Notes: generated from the sequence alone by a model not told the origin. A stretch of DNA of 64,000 nucleotides from Stereocaulon alpinum (GCA_018257865.1 JAEUBA010000003.1:914663-978662), one strand, 5' to 3'; numbered from the stretch's first letter, positions 23,425-37,100 are shown. A program made the numbers and translations.

Positions 23425-26400
23425 ATGGATCCCCTTAGTCTCAGTGCCGGTATCATTGCTGTACTCCAGTTATCTGGTACGCTGGTATCCTACCTCAACA
23501 GCGTCCAAAGTGCAACAAAAGACCAGGCTTATCTGGCAGTCGAAGTGTCAAATCTCTACAGCCTCCTCACAGCACTCAAATATCGAGTAGAGGAAGCCTT
23601 TGCTAGCGATCCAAGTCTTGATGACCCCTGGTTTACTGCGGTCGGTATACTCGGAACAGAGGATGGGCCTCTGGATCAAATTAAGAAAGCGTTGGAGCGA
23701 CTGGCGAATAGAATTGAGCCGGTTCGTGGCGTTAAGAAAGTTGCCCGGCAGCTTTTATGGAAGCTTGAGCAAGCCGAATGTCTCGATATACTGTCCAAGA
23801 TTGAGCGTCTAAAGTCGCTTATCAATTTAGCTTTGACAAATGATCTGTTCAGTCTCTCTCAAGCAATCAAGTATGATGTATCTCATATCGGCGCTGAACT
23901 TGCAGCGCTACGACTTGGGCATCAAGAAGAGGAGAATGCGTCGATACAGTCGTGGCTTTCGCCCTTGGACTTTCGGTCGAGGCAGCAGGAAATCTTCCGC
24001 GGACGTCAAGAGGGCACGCGTCAATGGCTGTTTGAATCAGATGAGTTTCAAGGCTGGGTCAGTGCTCCTGGAGGCACTCTATGGTGTCCAGGAATTCCTG
24101 GTGCTGGAAAGACTGTCACTTCGTCCATCATATTCGATTACCTCCAGAGAGATTCCCAGCGCCAAAACGCATCTGTAGCCTGCTTGTTCTGCAACTATAG
24201 AGATCGGGCTGATCAGAGTGCCGAGACCTTTATGGCAAACTTATTGAAGCAGGTAATACAAGACCAGCCTAACCTTTCCGAAGACGTGAAACGCATCTAC
24301 CATTATCACCGACCAAAGCGTCCAACGTTTGCTGAGACAGCAGAAGCTTTCCGAACTGAGATCAAGCGCTTCTCAAAGGTCTTTGTTATCATTGACGCCC
24401 TCGATGAGACGACAGACAGTGATAACATACGCACACTGTTACTATCAGAATTGGAATCTATGTCGATCCACCTTCTGGTAACATCCCGACATGATACAAT
24501 CATTGAGCGTAGATTTGACCATGCTCAATGCCTCGAGATAAGAGCGACCGATGGAGACGTACAGACCTACGTAAAAGCCCGCATTGCCACGGAGAAGATA
24601 TTGCTTCGGCATATAGAGAGGAATCCATCGCTTGAGGAGAGGATTCTAGAAACAGTGGTGGACAAGTCTAAGAAGATGTGAGTATCTTCAGCCCTTCCAT
24701 GCTCTGATCTTTTTACACATTTATTTTGAAGGTGTTTGCTTGAACGGGGTGTGTCCCTAAACTTTCTTCCTGTTCCTGACCATGTAGAGGAGCATCTCTC
24801 ATATTTTGTGACCATCATTTGAGGGATCTCAGCTACCGATGAAGACATCTTGGTTTTCAAGGTAGTATTCTTTGTATTCAACCCTTTGAACCCTTTGCGT
24901 ATGTCTTACATTCATTGATTCTAACCGAAGAAAGGTTTCTAATGGCCAGGTTCCACATGGACTCCCTAGTCACCAAAACAAAGCCTAAAGACGTTCGTAA
25001 CGCTCTGGACAGCCTTCCCCCAGGGCTAGACGAAAGTTATTATGAAACTCTGAAACGGATTGAGAGCCAGGCACCCGATTACGTAGCGTTAGCCAAGCGA
25101 ATACTTTTCTGGACCTGCAATACTTTCGAACCGTTATCTCCAAGTGCGCTCCAGCACGCACTAGCAGTCGAGCCTGATATGACTGAAATAGACGATGAGG
25201 ATCTTGATGACGAGGACCTTATATTGTCAGTATGCGCTGGGCTTGTTGTTTGGGATAAGGAGTCGAACACACTTCGTTTCGTGCGTAAGTGGTATCATTC
25301 CTTGAAGTTTATCCATAGTATCGAACATCCAGCTATCTGCTTGCTTGAATATCTTATAGAATTGCTCAAAGACAGTGGATGCTAATTGCCACTGTCAACC
25401 AGACTATACCACTCAAGAATACTTCGAGCGCAATGCTAAGTACCTCTTCGGAGACGTGCACATGCAGATCGCTGTCAGCTGTTTGACATACATCAATCTT
25501 GGTGTCTTTGGTGATGGGCCTTGTGTGTCAACGTCAGTCTCAGAAACGAGCGTAGAACTCAGGATGAACCACGACCTTCCAACCAGACTCCTTCGTTATC
25601 CGTTCTATCGATACGCCTCGTCCCACTGGGCGGGGCACATCCGAGGACCACCTGAACTGGCATACATGGAGCTGATATTGAGCTTTCTGCGCCAACAGAA
25701 TAAGCTATCGAGCATGTTGGAAGCTAATGCACACAACTTCCCAATTGCAGTTGGCCTTAATGCGCACCATCCAAGCGTTCATGTTGCTGCGTTCTACGGC
25801 TTGAGCCATGTAGTGAATGAATTGCTTAAAAGCGGAACACCAGTAGGTTCTCATGATTTTGATCTACCTACACCCTTGATCTTGGCGTCTGGCCAGGGTC
25901 ATGAAGACATCGTCAGGCTACTTCTAGCTCAGGAAGACGTGGATATCAACTTTCAATGGCATCATGGTATGACATCCTTGCTTACAGCGGTGGAATGTCG
26001 GCATACTGGTATCATCCGCATATTGTTGCAAAACGGAGCCGACGTGAATCTTCGGTGCTGGAAGGGTACAGCGCTTATGCTCGCAGCGAAAACGAGGAAT
26101 GAGCCTGCCGTACAGCTCTTAATGGACTGTGGCGTAAGGAACAGTGGTATTGACCCTGCTGATGAAAATTCGTCACTTTTTGAAGACCTTTGTGACAGCT
26201 CTTTGGCTACTCTGCAAATCGTGTTGGAGAAGGTCCGAGATCCTTATCTGATCAACAAAATACCAATTGTAACGGCTGTGGGCCTTTATGGGTATGGGTG
26301 GCGTCGAGAGCACACTGAAGCCATATTACGCCTGCTCCTTGAGAAAGGAGCCAACGTACATGACAGAGACAACGTGGGTAGAACGCCTGTGCACAAGGCC

Positions 26401-26652
26401 GTTCGTTATGACAATCTATCACTTCTAAAGTTCTTAGTCGAAAAAGCGGGCGCCAACGTTAGTGAGAAGGACAATGAAGGCCATACACCTCTCTTCGAGG
26501 CCAACAGCAAGGCCGTCATTTCGTACCTCGTCGAGCATGGTGTCGACCCCGAAGAGGTGGACCTTACCGGACTTAATGCACTCGAATATGCTGACGCGTT
26601 GGCTTATTCTGGCCATATTAATTTGGTGGAGACCCTGAGAGCGGACTTGTAG
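23425..26652 (+). CDS. NLR-type STAND protein: HeLo-like N-domain, NACHT, ankyrin repeats
   Basis: Exons 23425-24677, 24935-25284 and 25403-26652 join to 950 residues. The N-terminus MDPLSLSAGIIAVLQLSGTL is typical of HeLo-like domains that cap fungal NLRs and can act on membranes in cell death. The NACHT part has a P-loop GIPGAGKT at about residues 223-230 and a Walker B-like FVIIDALDE near 320-329, followed by a winged-helix-like region with FLMARFHMDSL made across intron 1. After HYTTQEYF (made across intron 2) about seven ankyrin-like repeats run from about 655 to the end, for example TPLILASGQGHEDIVRLLL and TPVHKAVRYDNLSLLKFL. Intron 1 is long for this window (257 nt). Such proteins act in non-self recognition or heterokaryon incompatibility; the ligand is unknown. 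Confidence 0.88.
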
Positions 26653-27231
26653 ACGTGATAGCGCCACTCAGTTGCCATGTCTTGCTCTCTCTACATTTTG
26701 TACCTACAGTCTTGTCTGTAACAGCATACAGTCGACGCTCACGTGTATAGACTTCAATGAAACTGCCCTACAGCCCTTCTTCGATTCGGAAATTCACGAT
26801 CTGGACCGAGAGGCAAAGATTAACGAGAGCCATCGCTATCTGCGAGCCGTCTGTAGACGATCTAGAACATTCCCTCGAAGCTACTGCAGAAACTGGCTGT
26901 TCTTTACCCTTTCCCCTGAGATCTCTTTGTGAGCCGGACAATGGCCTTCTCAAGTCAAATCTACAAAGCAATATTGTTGAAACCCGGCACTTTCAAGATC
27001 TTTTTTCCTGATCCTTCATGGACACAAAGAAGTCATAACAAAGGCGCCGCATGGTGGAGGACTGCTGGACAGAAGGAGCCTTAATACAAATAGCGACTCG
27101 CAGACCTCGAAACCCAGTTCAAGACTCTCTCACCATCCCACCATCAATAGCCACAGCTTGATCGCTACTCGACATTCTTGACTTTGTATACATAAGAGGC
27201 CAACGACCGCAGCTAGTGCAGAGTGTCCACC
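26653..27231. other. Intergenic region
   Basis: These 579 bp separate the NLR stop from the next ATG. No coding signal was seen; the promoter of the downstream gene must be here. Confidence 0.5.
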
Positions 27232-28293
27232 ATGTCAGCCGAGTTCTCAGAGTCAGGCGATTTCCAATTCGACTTCAACCCAACTTACCAAGGCTTCAAC
27301 CCCTTCGAAGGATTGGACACCCTTCCCGAAATCGATATGGATTTCATCAGTACAAGCCCTGTCTTTTCATTCGATGGCTTCACTGCCCTCGAACCGACAA
27401 TGGATGAGTTGGCAATGACGCCTCCTAAGGAGCGCAAGTTGTCTGCGTCAAGGTGGGCGCCCTGTACTCCGCCTCCGCAGCCCCAGCGGGAGCCTTCTCG
27501 GTGGGTTCCTATGGTTCCGCAGTCTGAACTTTCTGGCAGACCTATCATCAACTCCTATCCCGATCCAGAGCAGTTGTTCGGTGTGCCGCAAACGCAATAC
27601 GCCAGCTTACCATACTTCACTCAGCCTCCTCCGGGTAACAATCCTTTCCATAACTTTTCGCAGATAACCCCACCGGGTAGGCAGATCTCTTCGATCAACT
27701 ACCCCATGTTCATGCCTGGCAATGTGTTGCCTCTCGGACCACCACCGAAACGCAGATCGAGGCAAGTCAAGCCCTGTGTTGACCTTAAAGAGTCGGCTCT
27801 TTCGCCAAATACGATGCAGCCAGGTCAGAAGCGGAAGCGCCCGGCGCTGATATCTCTTCCTGGGGAATCCCGCGCCCACGACAGCGACTCGAGTCTCTCA
27901 TCCGCCCCTTCTTCGCCTTCGTCGCCTTCATCATCGATCACAAACGCTCGTCCTCCTGCGGGAGAAAAGAAAAAAGGTCGTCCATATGTGTACAAGCAGA
28001 CTAAAGAGACTATCGACCGTAATGCGCGGAGAAAGGCGGACTATCACAAGCGTAAGCATGATCCCGCGTACATGGCTAAGATGAATCAGTGGTCAAGGGA
28101 GTATTATCAGAGGAGAAGATATGGGAGAGGCAAGAAGACAGAGAAGACTAGGCAGGCGGAAGAAGTGGACGAGAGTGAGGAGAGCGAGGAGTATGTGTTT
28201 GGCAGCTCGGCCTCAAAGTCGCCAGGTGAGGAGGTTGGGCTGCGGAGGTCCAGCCGCCAGCCTAAACCGATCTTTGCTAACCTGGAGTTCTGA
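27232..28293 (+). CDS. Putative nuclear protein with AT-hook-like basic region
   Basis: A single exon of 353 residues starts at an ATG in good context (CCACCATG). I do not recognise a named family. The N-terminal 60 residues are acidic and aromatic (FDFNPTYQGFNPFEGL), the middle is Pro/Ser-rich with two similar words SRWAP and SRWVP, and basic clusters KRRSR and KRKRP look like nuclear localisation signals. At about residues 247-300 a KKKGRPY motif, AT-hook-like, leads into a helical, very basic stretch (RNARRKADYHKRKHD and REYYQRRRYGRGKK). An acidic patch (EEVDESEESEEY) and a basic end follow. DNA or chromatin binding is inferred from composition. No introns are needed. Confidence 0.7.
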   Translation: MSAEFSESGDFQFDFNPTYQGFNPFEGLDTLPEIDMDFISTSPVFSFDGFTALEPTMDELAMTPPKERKLSASRWAPCTPPPQPQREPSRWVPMVPQSELSGRPIINSYPDPEQLFGVPQTQYASLPYFTQPPPGNNPFHNFSQITPPGRQISSINYPMFMPGNVLPLGPPPKRRSRQVKPCVDLKESALSPNTMQPGQKRKRPALISLPGESRAHDSDSSLSSAPSSPSSPSSSITNARPPAGEKKKGRPYVYKQTKETIDRNARRKADYHKRKHDPAYMAKMNQWSREYYQRRRYGRGKKTEKTRQAEEVDESEESEEYVFGSSASKSPGEEVGLRRSSRQPKPIFANLEF

Positions 28294-28874
28294 ACTCGTC
28301 TGCCTTGTGTTGGCTCGAAGTGCAAGTTTAATTCTTTTGGGGATTTGGTAGAAGTAATTTGGTAGAAGGGATTTGGTAGAAGGTGAGTGAGTCTTCGGGC
28401 AATAGATGCCCTAGTAATCTAGAGACACTGTCTTTACTGAAACACCCATTTTCATGCACTATTCAGTCTCCAAGCTCTGAATGTAAAGACATTCTGCGCA
28501 TTGACATCTGAGGACTCCATCGCTGCGGAGTAGTATTTGTAACTCAAATGATGACCCGTCCCCTTTCGATTCCCCCCCCTTTGCTCGTCCCCCAGCCATA
28601 AGTCAGCCCTCATAATTCGTGTCTCGTCTTCCCCTTGCGATGCTCATCCTATGGACTCGGGTGCGATCAATCTAGAGTAACCGTAGCGAAGTCCAAACCG
28701 CAACCTTGATACTCGCTCGCCGTATCTCTCATAGCCCGGACGCTTGTCCTTCCTGTCTCCACCCGAAGCCTAGACAAAGCCTTCCCTTGTCCCCTAAGGT
28801 AATCCTTGACGTAGACGCCAAACTGCTGTCCCCCCTCCTAAGTGAAGCGCACCAATATCCAATCCCCCACCCCC
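28294..28874. other. Convergent intergenic region
   Basis: These 581 bp lie between two convergent stop codons. There is a triple TTTGGTAGAAG-like direct repeat at about 28345-28382; otherwise pyrimidine-rich sequence without coding signal. Confidence 0.5.
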
Positions 28875-29189
28875 TTAAGACCCCACACTAACTCCCCCCA
28901 TCAACCTTTCAAACTCCACTTTCCCCACACTAAGCAAATACCGTATCCTCCTCAAATCCTCCACCCCCTTCTGCCTCTCAAACTCCTCCCTCGCATACCT
29001 CTGCATCTCTTCGCGCATTGGCTCGGGGATTCTGCGGCACGCGCGTATTATGGTGCGATATTGGGCTAGGACGCGTTGGCGGAGGAGGAAGTGGTCGAGG
29101 GAGAGGGGTGGGGTTCTGGTGAGGCGCGAGGGACGGGTTGGGGTTGTGCGTGTGGCGTAGGTGCGGGCGAGAGGGCGGAGGGTTCGCAT
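28875..29189 (-). CDS. LYR-motif mitochondrial protein (LYRM2-like)
   Basis: A single exon encodes 104 residues. The N-terminus MRTLRPLARTYATRTTPTRP is Arg/Thr-rich without acids, as in mitochondrial presequences. The body has the Complex1_LYR pattern: LRQRVLAQYRTIIRACRRIP with the tyrosine-arginine motif, then REEMQRYAREEFERQKG and RIRYLLSVGKVEFERL. The AREEFxR block and the spacing resemble LYRM2. LYR proteins bind mitochondrial acyl carrier protein and help assemble respiratory or Fe-S enzymes. Length and layout fit the family. Confidence 0.8.
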   Translation of the reverse strand: MRTLRPLARTYATRTTPTRPSRLTRTPPLSLDHFLLRQRVLAQYRTIIRACRRIPEPMREEMQRYAREEFERQKGVEDLRRIRYLLSVGKVEFERLMGGVSVGS

Positions 29190-31184
29190 GGACTTTCAAG
29201 GGGAGTGGGAGAATTGGCGTGGGATTTGGGGAGGAGCTATAAGGCTGGAGGCTAGTGTACTTGTAACTTATGGACTTGCAGAGAAGATTGGAAGCGGCGA
29301 TGGTGACGGTGTAGCGGAGTTGATTCCGCGCTGATGTTTATGTGCCAAGACTGTGTCTAGCAACTTGGAACGTTGCGGTAATGCAACGGCGAACTATTCT
29401 ACTGACTAAGGTATCACAACAAGACTTGAACAGAATTCAAGGTGTTCATGCTTGGAGGGTTCGCTTTCTCTAGGCTTATCGCGAGATCAACAGCTTGTGA
29501 AGGAGTCGCTCTCTATTAGTGGCTGGACCTTCTTCTAGGTTGGTTCCACACCTTAAATTCAACCAAGATGGTGCATTTGCCGCTGCCATCAATTACTGCT
29601 CTGGAGAGGGGAGGATATGGGTGACATTGGAAACGCCAAAGACTCTTCGATGGAGACCTGGAAGTCTGAAGGCAACCTTATACCGCATTAGGAATGCCTT
29701 TGAAAGCCTTGGCATAGGCTTGTCTGTCCCTCGCACGCTCATGATCTCTTCAAGGCATATGTCGCAGACTAGAGAACGCATGAGATCACTTTCATTGCCC
29801 TACTTCTCACCGATTGCTCTCTAGGACCGAAATAAGCTCTTTGTAGCCGAATTGATATCATCCAGTGTCAATATGATAGACTGAACGACTTTGTCTAACA
29901 TACGCATCTGGCTACAATGCAATTCCTTCTCTGCAGTACGACATACTGAGAAGAATGCGGTAGATTATGCTACTATCACGTCACAAGAATGCCCGATCAT
30001 GGAACCCACAAAAGCATCCAGATAAGGAGTGAAATCATTGAAATGTGGGGCACATCCTTTCAATCGAGGAATATTTCTAGCTCATTCACTCTTCGATGTC
30101 AGAGAATCGGATGATTGAAATGCAAATCTTGAAATTGTGCATGTTATGAGTGACGAGGTGGTGATCTGCTGACATCTTAGAGACTTTGTTCCTTGTGGCA
30201 ATGATCGGGTGACCAGGATCATGAACGCAGTAAAAATAACGGGGAATGAGCACCTGTTTCGTGAGCGGAATGAAGAGGGTCAAGTGGCGATATGCAGCTT
30301 CGATTCTTGCAGGATAAGCCGGATATGAAGAGGGTGGTGAAGACGATCCGAACCATGAACAAGACAAAGCAAGTGCGACATTCGAATAATGCTAATCCTT
30401 GAAGGAAACATCGAGCATTGCATGAGAGTCGTGGAAGCTGATCCTTTCCGCTCTGGATCGAATGACTTCCATAGGCTCTGCAAGAAGTGCCTCAGGTTTG
30501 AGCAGAAATCCATGACAAGTACAAGGACCGTGACCTGTAGGTTTGGCATGGATATTGAACGACACTGGAAATAAGCTGACTTGAGAATGGTCAGCAATGC
30601 TCAAGGACAACGGGCTTTGAGGCAGCACACGCAGGGGTCAAGCTTGGCAGAGTATCAGCCAAAGTCTTTGAGTTGACACGTTGACATATGCATGAAATCT
30701 TCCAATGGGAAGATGGAGAATCGTGGTCTGTGCGGCATTGGATCAAATAGGACGTTGTTGTCATCGAATTTCGTTTCGTTAATGATGCATCACTGTTGAG
30801 TACGTCGGGTATTACAGCCTTATCTGGAGGCAGATCCGCTGCAGTGAAGGTTGGTACCCTCCAAAATTTGGGTTGATCAAACAGAAAATCTACTCATCCG
30901 GTTGTCATTTGTTGAAAGCCTCTCATCCTCCGACAAGCACCCTTCTATAATCAACCCCTTGTCAATCAAGCGTTCGAGGAAGCTTCTTGTCCTCCTCAAG
31001 CCCTCCCTCTGCAGTAACACCGGATCGCTATCTCATTGTCCTCCACAACTAAGCTCCTCACCTTGTCGAGTCTCGTCTCATACACCCACTACTCGTTAAA
31101 CACACACGAATTCGTGCACGAACTTTGCTTTCTAGAACTGCTACCTCATCGGCAGTAGCTCCTACTGTCAGCACTTCATAAGAG
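29190..31184. other. 2 kb intergenic region upstream of the PKS
   Basis: Short open frames (at most about 105 codons) on both strands lack motifs and splice partners. No transcription factor or tailoring gene is present. The PKS promoter and the LYR-protein promoter lie here; a CT-rich tract at about 30990-31080 precedes the PKS start. Confidence 0.5.
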
Positions 31185-34100
31185 ATGGATTCTCCATCAA
31201 TGATCGTTTTCGGTGCTCAGAGCAAAGCTCCCAAGGAGGAATACCTTTCTCGCCTCCAACGCTATCTTTCACGACATTCAGATCTCACACTTCTCAGAGA
31301 CGAGATCTTGACCCTTCCTGAAGTGTGGACCTTGTTCGCTTCCCACAATAAAAGCATCGAAGGTCTAGAGCACGGTCCACAGTGCCTACGAGCGCTGTCA
31401 GAATGGGTGTCCAAAGGAACAACAGAATTTATCTCGGAGTCTACATTCGGCACGTTAACGCTCCCCCTACTCATGATTATAGAGATCATTCAATACTTCC
31501 AGTTCCTCCAGGAGACCGATCTTACCCATCAAGAGTTGCTCGCTAGCGTGGGCAAAGGAGCCGGTGTACAGGGTTTTTGTGCTGGTCTTCTAGCAGGCTG
31601 CTGTGTTGCAGTCTCTGCCAACGAGACCGAGCTTGTAAACAATGCCTGCACAATGCTTCGCTTGGCAGTGGGCATTGGCGCCTATGGTGACTTGGGAGGT
31701 TCAGACATGATAGAGGGACTAATCTCAACAGTCGTGGTCCGTATGAATTATGAAGATCAGATGAATGAGATCATTGAAACATTTCCACAGGTAAGTCCCA
31801 TCTTCCCTCTGCAAAATTTCATGATTGATCTCAATCTAGTTGCAAGTGACGGCCATTACAAGTCCCAAAATGATCACGGTTGTTGGGTCAGCCACCACAA
31901 TGGATAAGCTACACGAGTACGCTCGTTCACACAGTTTGAGCACTCAAACTATGCACCTGTCAGGCAAGATGCACAGCTCTGACAATATCGAAATTGCGAA
32001 CGATCTCATTGCCTGTGCGGAAGCTCATGATACTTTGACGCTGCCTGATGCGTCCTGTTTCAAAGTGATGCTGAGGTCCAATCGAACAGCCGCGGTTGTA
32101 AAATCGGGCCTGTTAGCAAACGCAGTGATCAATGTCATCCTTACGAGACAATGTCAATGGCATAAGATTATGACAGCCGCAGCCGAGGATCTTCTCCACA
32201 CTCGTCAGACCTCGCATAATGTTGTCACTTTCGGGATCGCAGATGCTGTTCCTCTATCGGCTTTCGACGAGGCTGGGTTGAGCATAACCAAATTCAATGT
32301 CCTCTCGTTTACACAGGTCCCACCAGTCCCACCAGCAATGACACCATTGAGTACGAATGCCTTGGACGGGGAATACCAAGCGCCGTCAAATGCGATAGCT
32401 GTCATCGGAATGGCATGCCGCTTCCCAGGTGGTGCAAATTGCACGGAACAATTTTGGGACCTCTTGACTTCGGGACGTTCCACGGCTCAAGAGATTCCGA
32501 AAGAAAGAATTGATATCCATGGAAGCTTCCGTGCAATGCAAGACTCAAAATGGGCAAGCCGTACCAAATTCTTCGGGAATCTCATTTCGGATGTTGACGC
32601 CTTCGATAACACCTTCTTCAATACCAATGCCAAAGAATCTGCAGCCATGGACCCACAGCAACGACTACTGCTCGAAACAGCTTATCAGGCCGTGGAGTCA
32701 AGCGGATATCTAGGCTCACATCGTCGTGCGGATGGAGACAAAGTCGGCGTCTACATTGGAGCCAGCTTCAGGGATCAAGTCGAACAAGCAGCCACCCACC
32801 CAGCAAGTGCTTACACTGCAACAGGTACTATAGGAGCCTTCTTGGGTGGCAAGATTTCCCATTACTTTGGCTGGTCTGGTCCTGCTGAAGTCATTGACAC
32901 AGCGTGTTCGGCGTCCGCTGTCGCCATCAAGAACGCTTGCAGAGCGATCCAATATGGCGATTGTTCAATGGCACTCGCTGGAGGAGTAAACGTTATGAGT
33001 GTACCAACCCCGTTCATGGATCTCGCCAAAGCCGGGTTTCTAAGTCCTACTGGCCAATGCAAACCATTCGACAAAGCTGGAGACGGGTATTGCCGTGCGG
33101 ACGGGGTAGGTCTGGTCTTCCTCAAAGGCCTCGCCGCAGCTGAGGCAGACGACGACCTGATACTCGGAGTCATTCCAGGTATTGCTAACAATCAGGGCAG
33201 CCAACCATCGGCTATTACGATTCCTCATTCTCCATCACAGGTTGATCTGTACCGAGACATCCTGAAGCAGGCAGGTATGACTCCTGAGCAGGTATCTTAT
33301 GTTGAGTGCCACGGCACTGGTACCCAAGCTGGAGATCGTGAGTATTCCTACGATGGTTCCGTTGCCAAGGGTCTATGGGACAAAGTGCTAATGAGATGTT
33401 TTAGCCCTCGAAATTGCCAGCGTCCGCGAAGTTTATGGGAGCAAGACTAGAAGCACTCTTCACCTTGGCTCTGTCAAAGGGAGCATTGGTCATTGCGAGA
33501 CAGCTGCTGGAGTTGCTGGCGTGATCAAGGCCCTTCTGATGATCGATAAGGGGAGCATACCTCCATTGGTCAGCCATCGCCAACTTAATCACAAGATCCC
33601 TGCGTTGGAGACCGATTGTATGACCATAAATACTACTCTGCAACCTTGGAAGGCCTCCTTCCGTGCAATCTGTGTGAACAGTTACGGCGCCGCAGGCAGC
33701 AACTCTGCCATGTTGATTTGCCAACCTCCTCGAAAATCTGATAGACAGGACAAGGAGAGGCTAGATGATCTTACATACCCAATAAGTATTGGGGCAAATT
33801 CCAAAGGAAGTCTGCAGCGATACATCGATATGCTTGATACACAGTTTCGCCGCTCTGCATCCAATGTTGGAGTCGGAGATCTTGCACTTTCGCTGAGCCG
33901 AAGACGCAAAGAGCATCGATTCCGATTGATCACCACATTGACCAAGCGCGAGAATCTGACACACATTCAAGAATCTGCCGAGAAGGAGATAGAAGAGGCT
34001 CCCCGCGATGTCAAGCGCGTCGTCTTAGCGTTCTCCGGGCAAAGCAAGCAAGCCTTTAGCATTGATGAAGGGTTATACAAGTCATGTCATATCTTCCGGA

Positions 34101-37100
34101 CTCATCTCGACCGTTGCCATCAAGTGATCGTTGGTCTAGGTATTACTCAAGGGCTCTATCCTGCAATATTCCAAGAAGGGCCTTTTGCAGATATTAGGAT
34201 ACTCCAATGCAGCATGTTCTCCATGCAGTACACCTACGCTCAAAGCTGGATTAGCTGTGGACTACAAGTAGACGCCGTTGTGGGCCATAGCTTTGGCGAG
34301 TTGACTGCTTTAGCAGTGTCTGGTATCTTGTCCCTAGAGGAAGCCATGAGGCTTGTGGAAACAAGGGCCGAGCTGATGCACTCCCGTTGGGGTTCAGAAC
34401 CAGGAACGATGTTAGCTATCCACGACACAGCCGAGAGGGTCAATGATGTGCTTCACAGCTTGCCACGGGAATATACAAAGCCTGAGATTGCTTGTTACAA
34501 CAGCCGTTCAAGCCATGTCATTGTTGGTAAGGAGCAATCCATCGAAAAGATCCAGGAAGTTCTAAAGACAGAGCGAGGCTTTACCGGCATAAAGTCCCAA
34601 CGACTTGACGTGACTCATGGATTTCATTCGAAATTTACCGAGGGTCTTCTGAACGACCTTGATGGAGTCGCAAAGGATTTGAAGTTTCGCTCACCAAAGA
34701 TTCACTTCGAGAGCTGCACCTTAGAGGAGTTGGATGTTGTCAGCTCTGCTCACATCGCCCAACACACACGAAAACCAGTCTTCTTTCACCAGGCTATCCA
34801 GCGAATCACAGATCGGCTTGGTTCTTGCCTTTTTCTTGAAGCCGGTGTTGACACGCCTGTCATTGGTATGGTTATGAGGTCCGTCGCGGATCCCAAGAGT
34901 CATGCCTTTCAGGCTGTGAAGTCGGCGGGCACGAAAGACCCCATGTGGCCGATAGCGGATGCTACAATTAACCTCTGGAAGCAAGGCGTTGACGTTAAGC
35001 ATTGGAGCTTTGTCCAGCCTCGTCAAAACGGACTGCAACCTATCTGGCTTCCACCTTATCAATTTGAGCGGACACGTCACTGGCTTCCCTACATCGATCG
35101 AGCCATGGAAGTACATGAGAGCCGGCCTGAGCCTCCAGCAGAAGCGGTTCAAGAACACAAAAAGCGCCTCAAGATGGTAACTTCGCAGGGAAATGACGGA
35201 CTCTTTTACGTTCACACAGAGTCTCAGCGTTTCACCAGCCTCGTCTCAGGCCACTCGGTCTTAGAGTTGGCTCTTTGTCCCGCTTCTATGTACCTCGAAT
35301 GCGTCGCCATGGCCGCTCAAGAAGTGATTGGGGATATAGGTGATAAATCACTGTGGTTTGAGGTTCTGAGTATTGAGAAGCCGCTGGGACTTGCCTCATC
35401 TCGTGCTGTTTTCTTGTCTCTCGAACAGGATCAGGAGTCAAGATCTTGGACGTACAAGGTGGAAAGCAACTTGAAGCAAGACCCAAAACAAAAAGCGACA
35501 TTGCATGGACAAGGCCGCTTCAATTTCCTCACGCGGCAACAAATGTCAAGACAATGGTCTCAGAGCCGCGACCAGAGGATGGTCGAGAACCGAGTCAGGG
35601 AGCTCTCTGCAAATCCGGAGAAGGATACCCTTAAGCGTGGGCGAGTATACAGCCTATTCGGGCGTGTGGTGGACTATAAGGACGTTCTCCAAGGCATCAA
35701 TTTTATTACTTTCTCAGGACTTGAGGCTGTCGCGGAAATTGTAACTCCGGAGCCCACGGGATTCGAAGACACCACGGCGCTACGAATTTGTGATACAGTG
35801 ACCCTGGACAACTTCCTCCAAGTTGCAGGCCTCTTAATCAACAGTAGCGAGCAGCATTGCAGTCGAGGAGATTGTTTCATAACCACTGCTATTGACAGCG
35901 TATTCATCTCTACGGACTGCGACTTCGAGAGCAATCGCTCTTGGACTGTATATACAGCCATCACTCCGCCGGGTGGCCGTAAGGCCATCGCCGATATCTT
36001 CATTCTTGCGAAAGGTGGTCAGCTGGTTGCGACCATGATCGGAGTGCATTTCATGAAGCTTACTATGAAGTCTACTCGTCGAGTCCTGAAAGCAGCCAAC
36101 GAACTCTCAAACGAGGGTCCGTTATCTTTCGACGGCGAGAACCCAGACGCACCGTTCGAAAGAATGATTAAGGGGGCTAAAAAAACCCCCCCGAAAGAGA
36201 TGGAGAAGCTTGAGAGCTCTAGTGGACCAAAAGAGGAGGGAAAGTCGGCTCGAGCCACAACTGGAGGTGGACCTGATACGTTATCGACAATGCCACAATT
36301 GCGGGAGTTATTAATCGAGCTGGTGGCCGAAAACATTGGCATTGACAGGTCTGATGTCGATATCAATGCCACTTTTGAAGCATTAGGAGTCGACTCTCTT
36401 TCGCTGATGGACTTGGGATCCGAGATTGAAGAGAAAGCCGGTATTGAGATAGACCTTGCCGGTGAGCACAGCCTATCCAGTATACTCACTCGATCAGAAG
36501 CATCTTCAAGTGCAAATACTCGGGAGGCGTCCCGGACAAATTCGCCAACAAGGTCTACTGGTCCTCAGCCGCACGATCCAGATCCTGTCAGGGCTAGGAA
36601 AGTGAAGCAAGAAAGCTATGTGATCGAGACTGTAACCTACAAGACAGTGGACGACTTGGATATTCAAGCGGATATTTACTGGCCAAAAATACCACCTTCT
36701 GAGCCAATGCACATCGGTAAGTTGCACATCTATACGACGGTCGAGCTTGCGCGCTGATATTCCATCTCCAGCATTGATGATCCATGCGGGTGGATTCATG
36801 ACGATGTCCAAATCTTTTGTTCGGCCCTCGCAGACCAAGCTCCTTCTTGACCATGGCATTCTACCTGTCAGTATTGACTACCGTCTGGTCCCTGAGATCA
36901 ACATCCTTGATGGTGCGATGTCGGATGTTCATGACGGACTGTTATGGGTGCAAAACCATCTCCCGTCGATCGCTGGTCTTGCTAGTATCGAGGTCGATAC
37001 CAAGAACGTTGTTATTATAGGTTGGTCAGCTGGTGGCCACCTGGGAATGAGTTTGGCCTGGACATGCAAAGAGCCTCCAAAAGCCATACTATCTCTGTAC

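Noticed and set aside
23425..26652. NLR as three broken fragments
   Set aside because: Two GT-AG introns restore a continuous frame and conserved sequence (KMFLMARFHMDSL and RFVHYTTQEYF).
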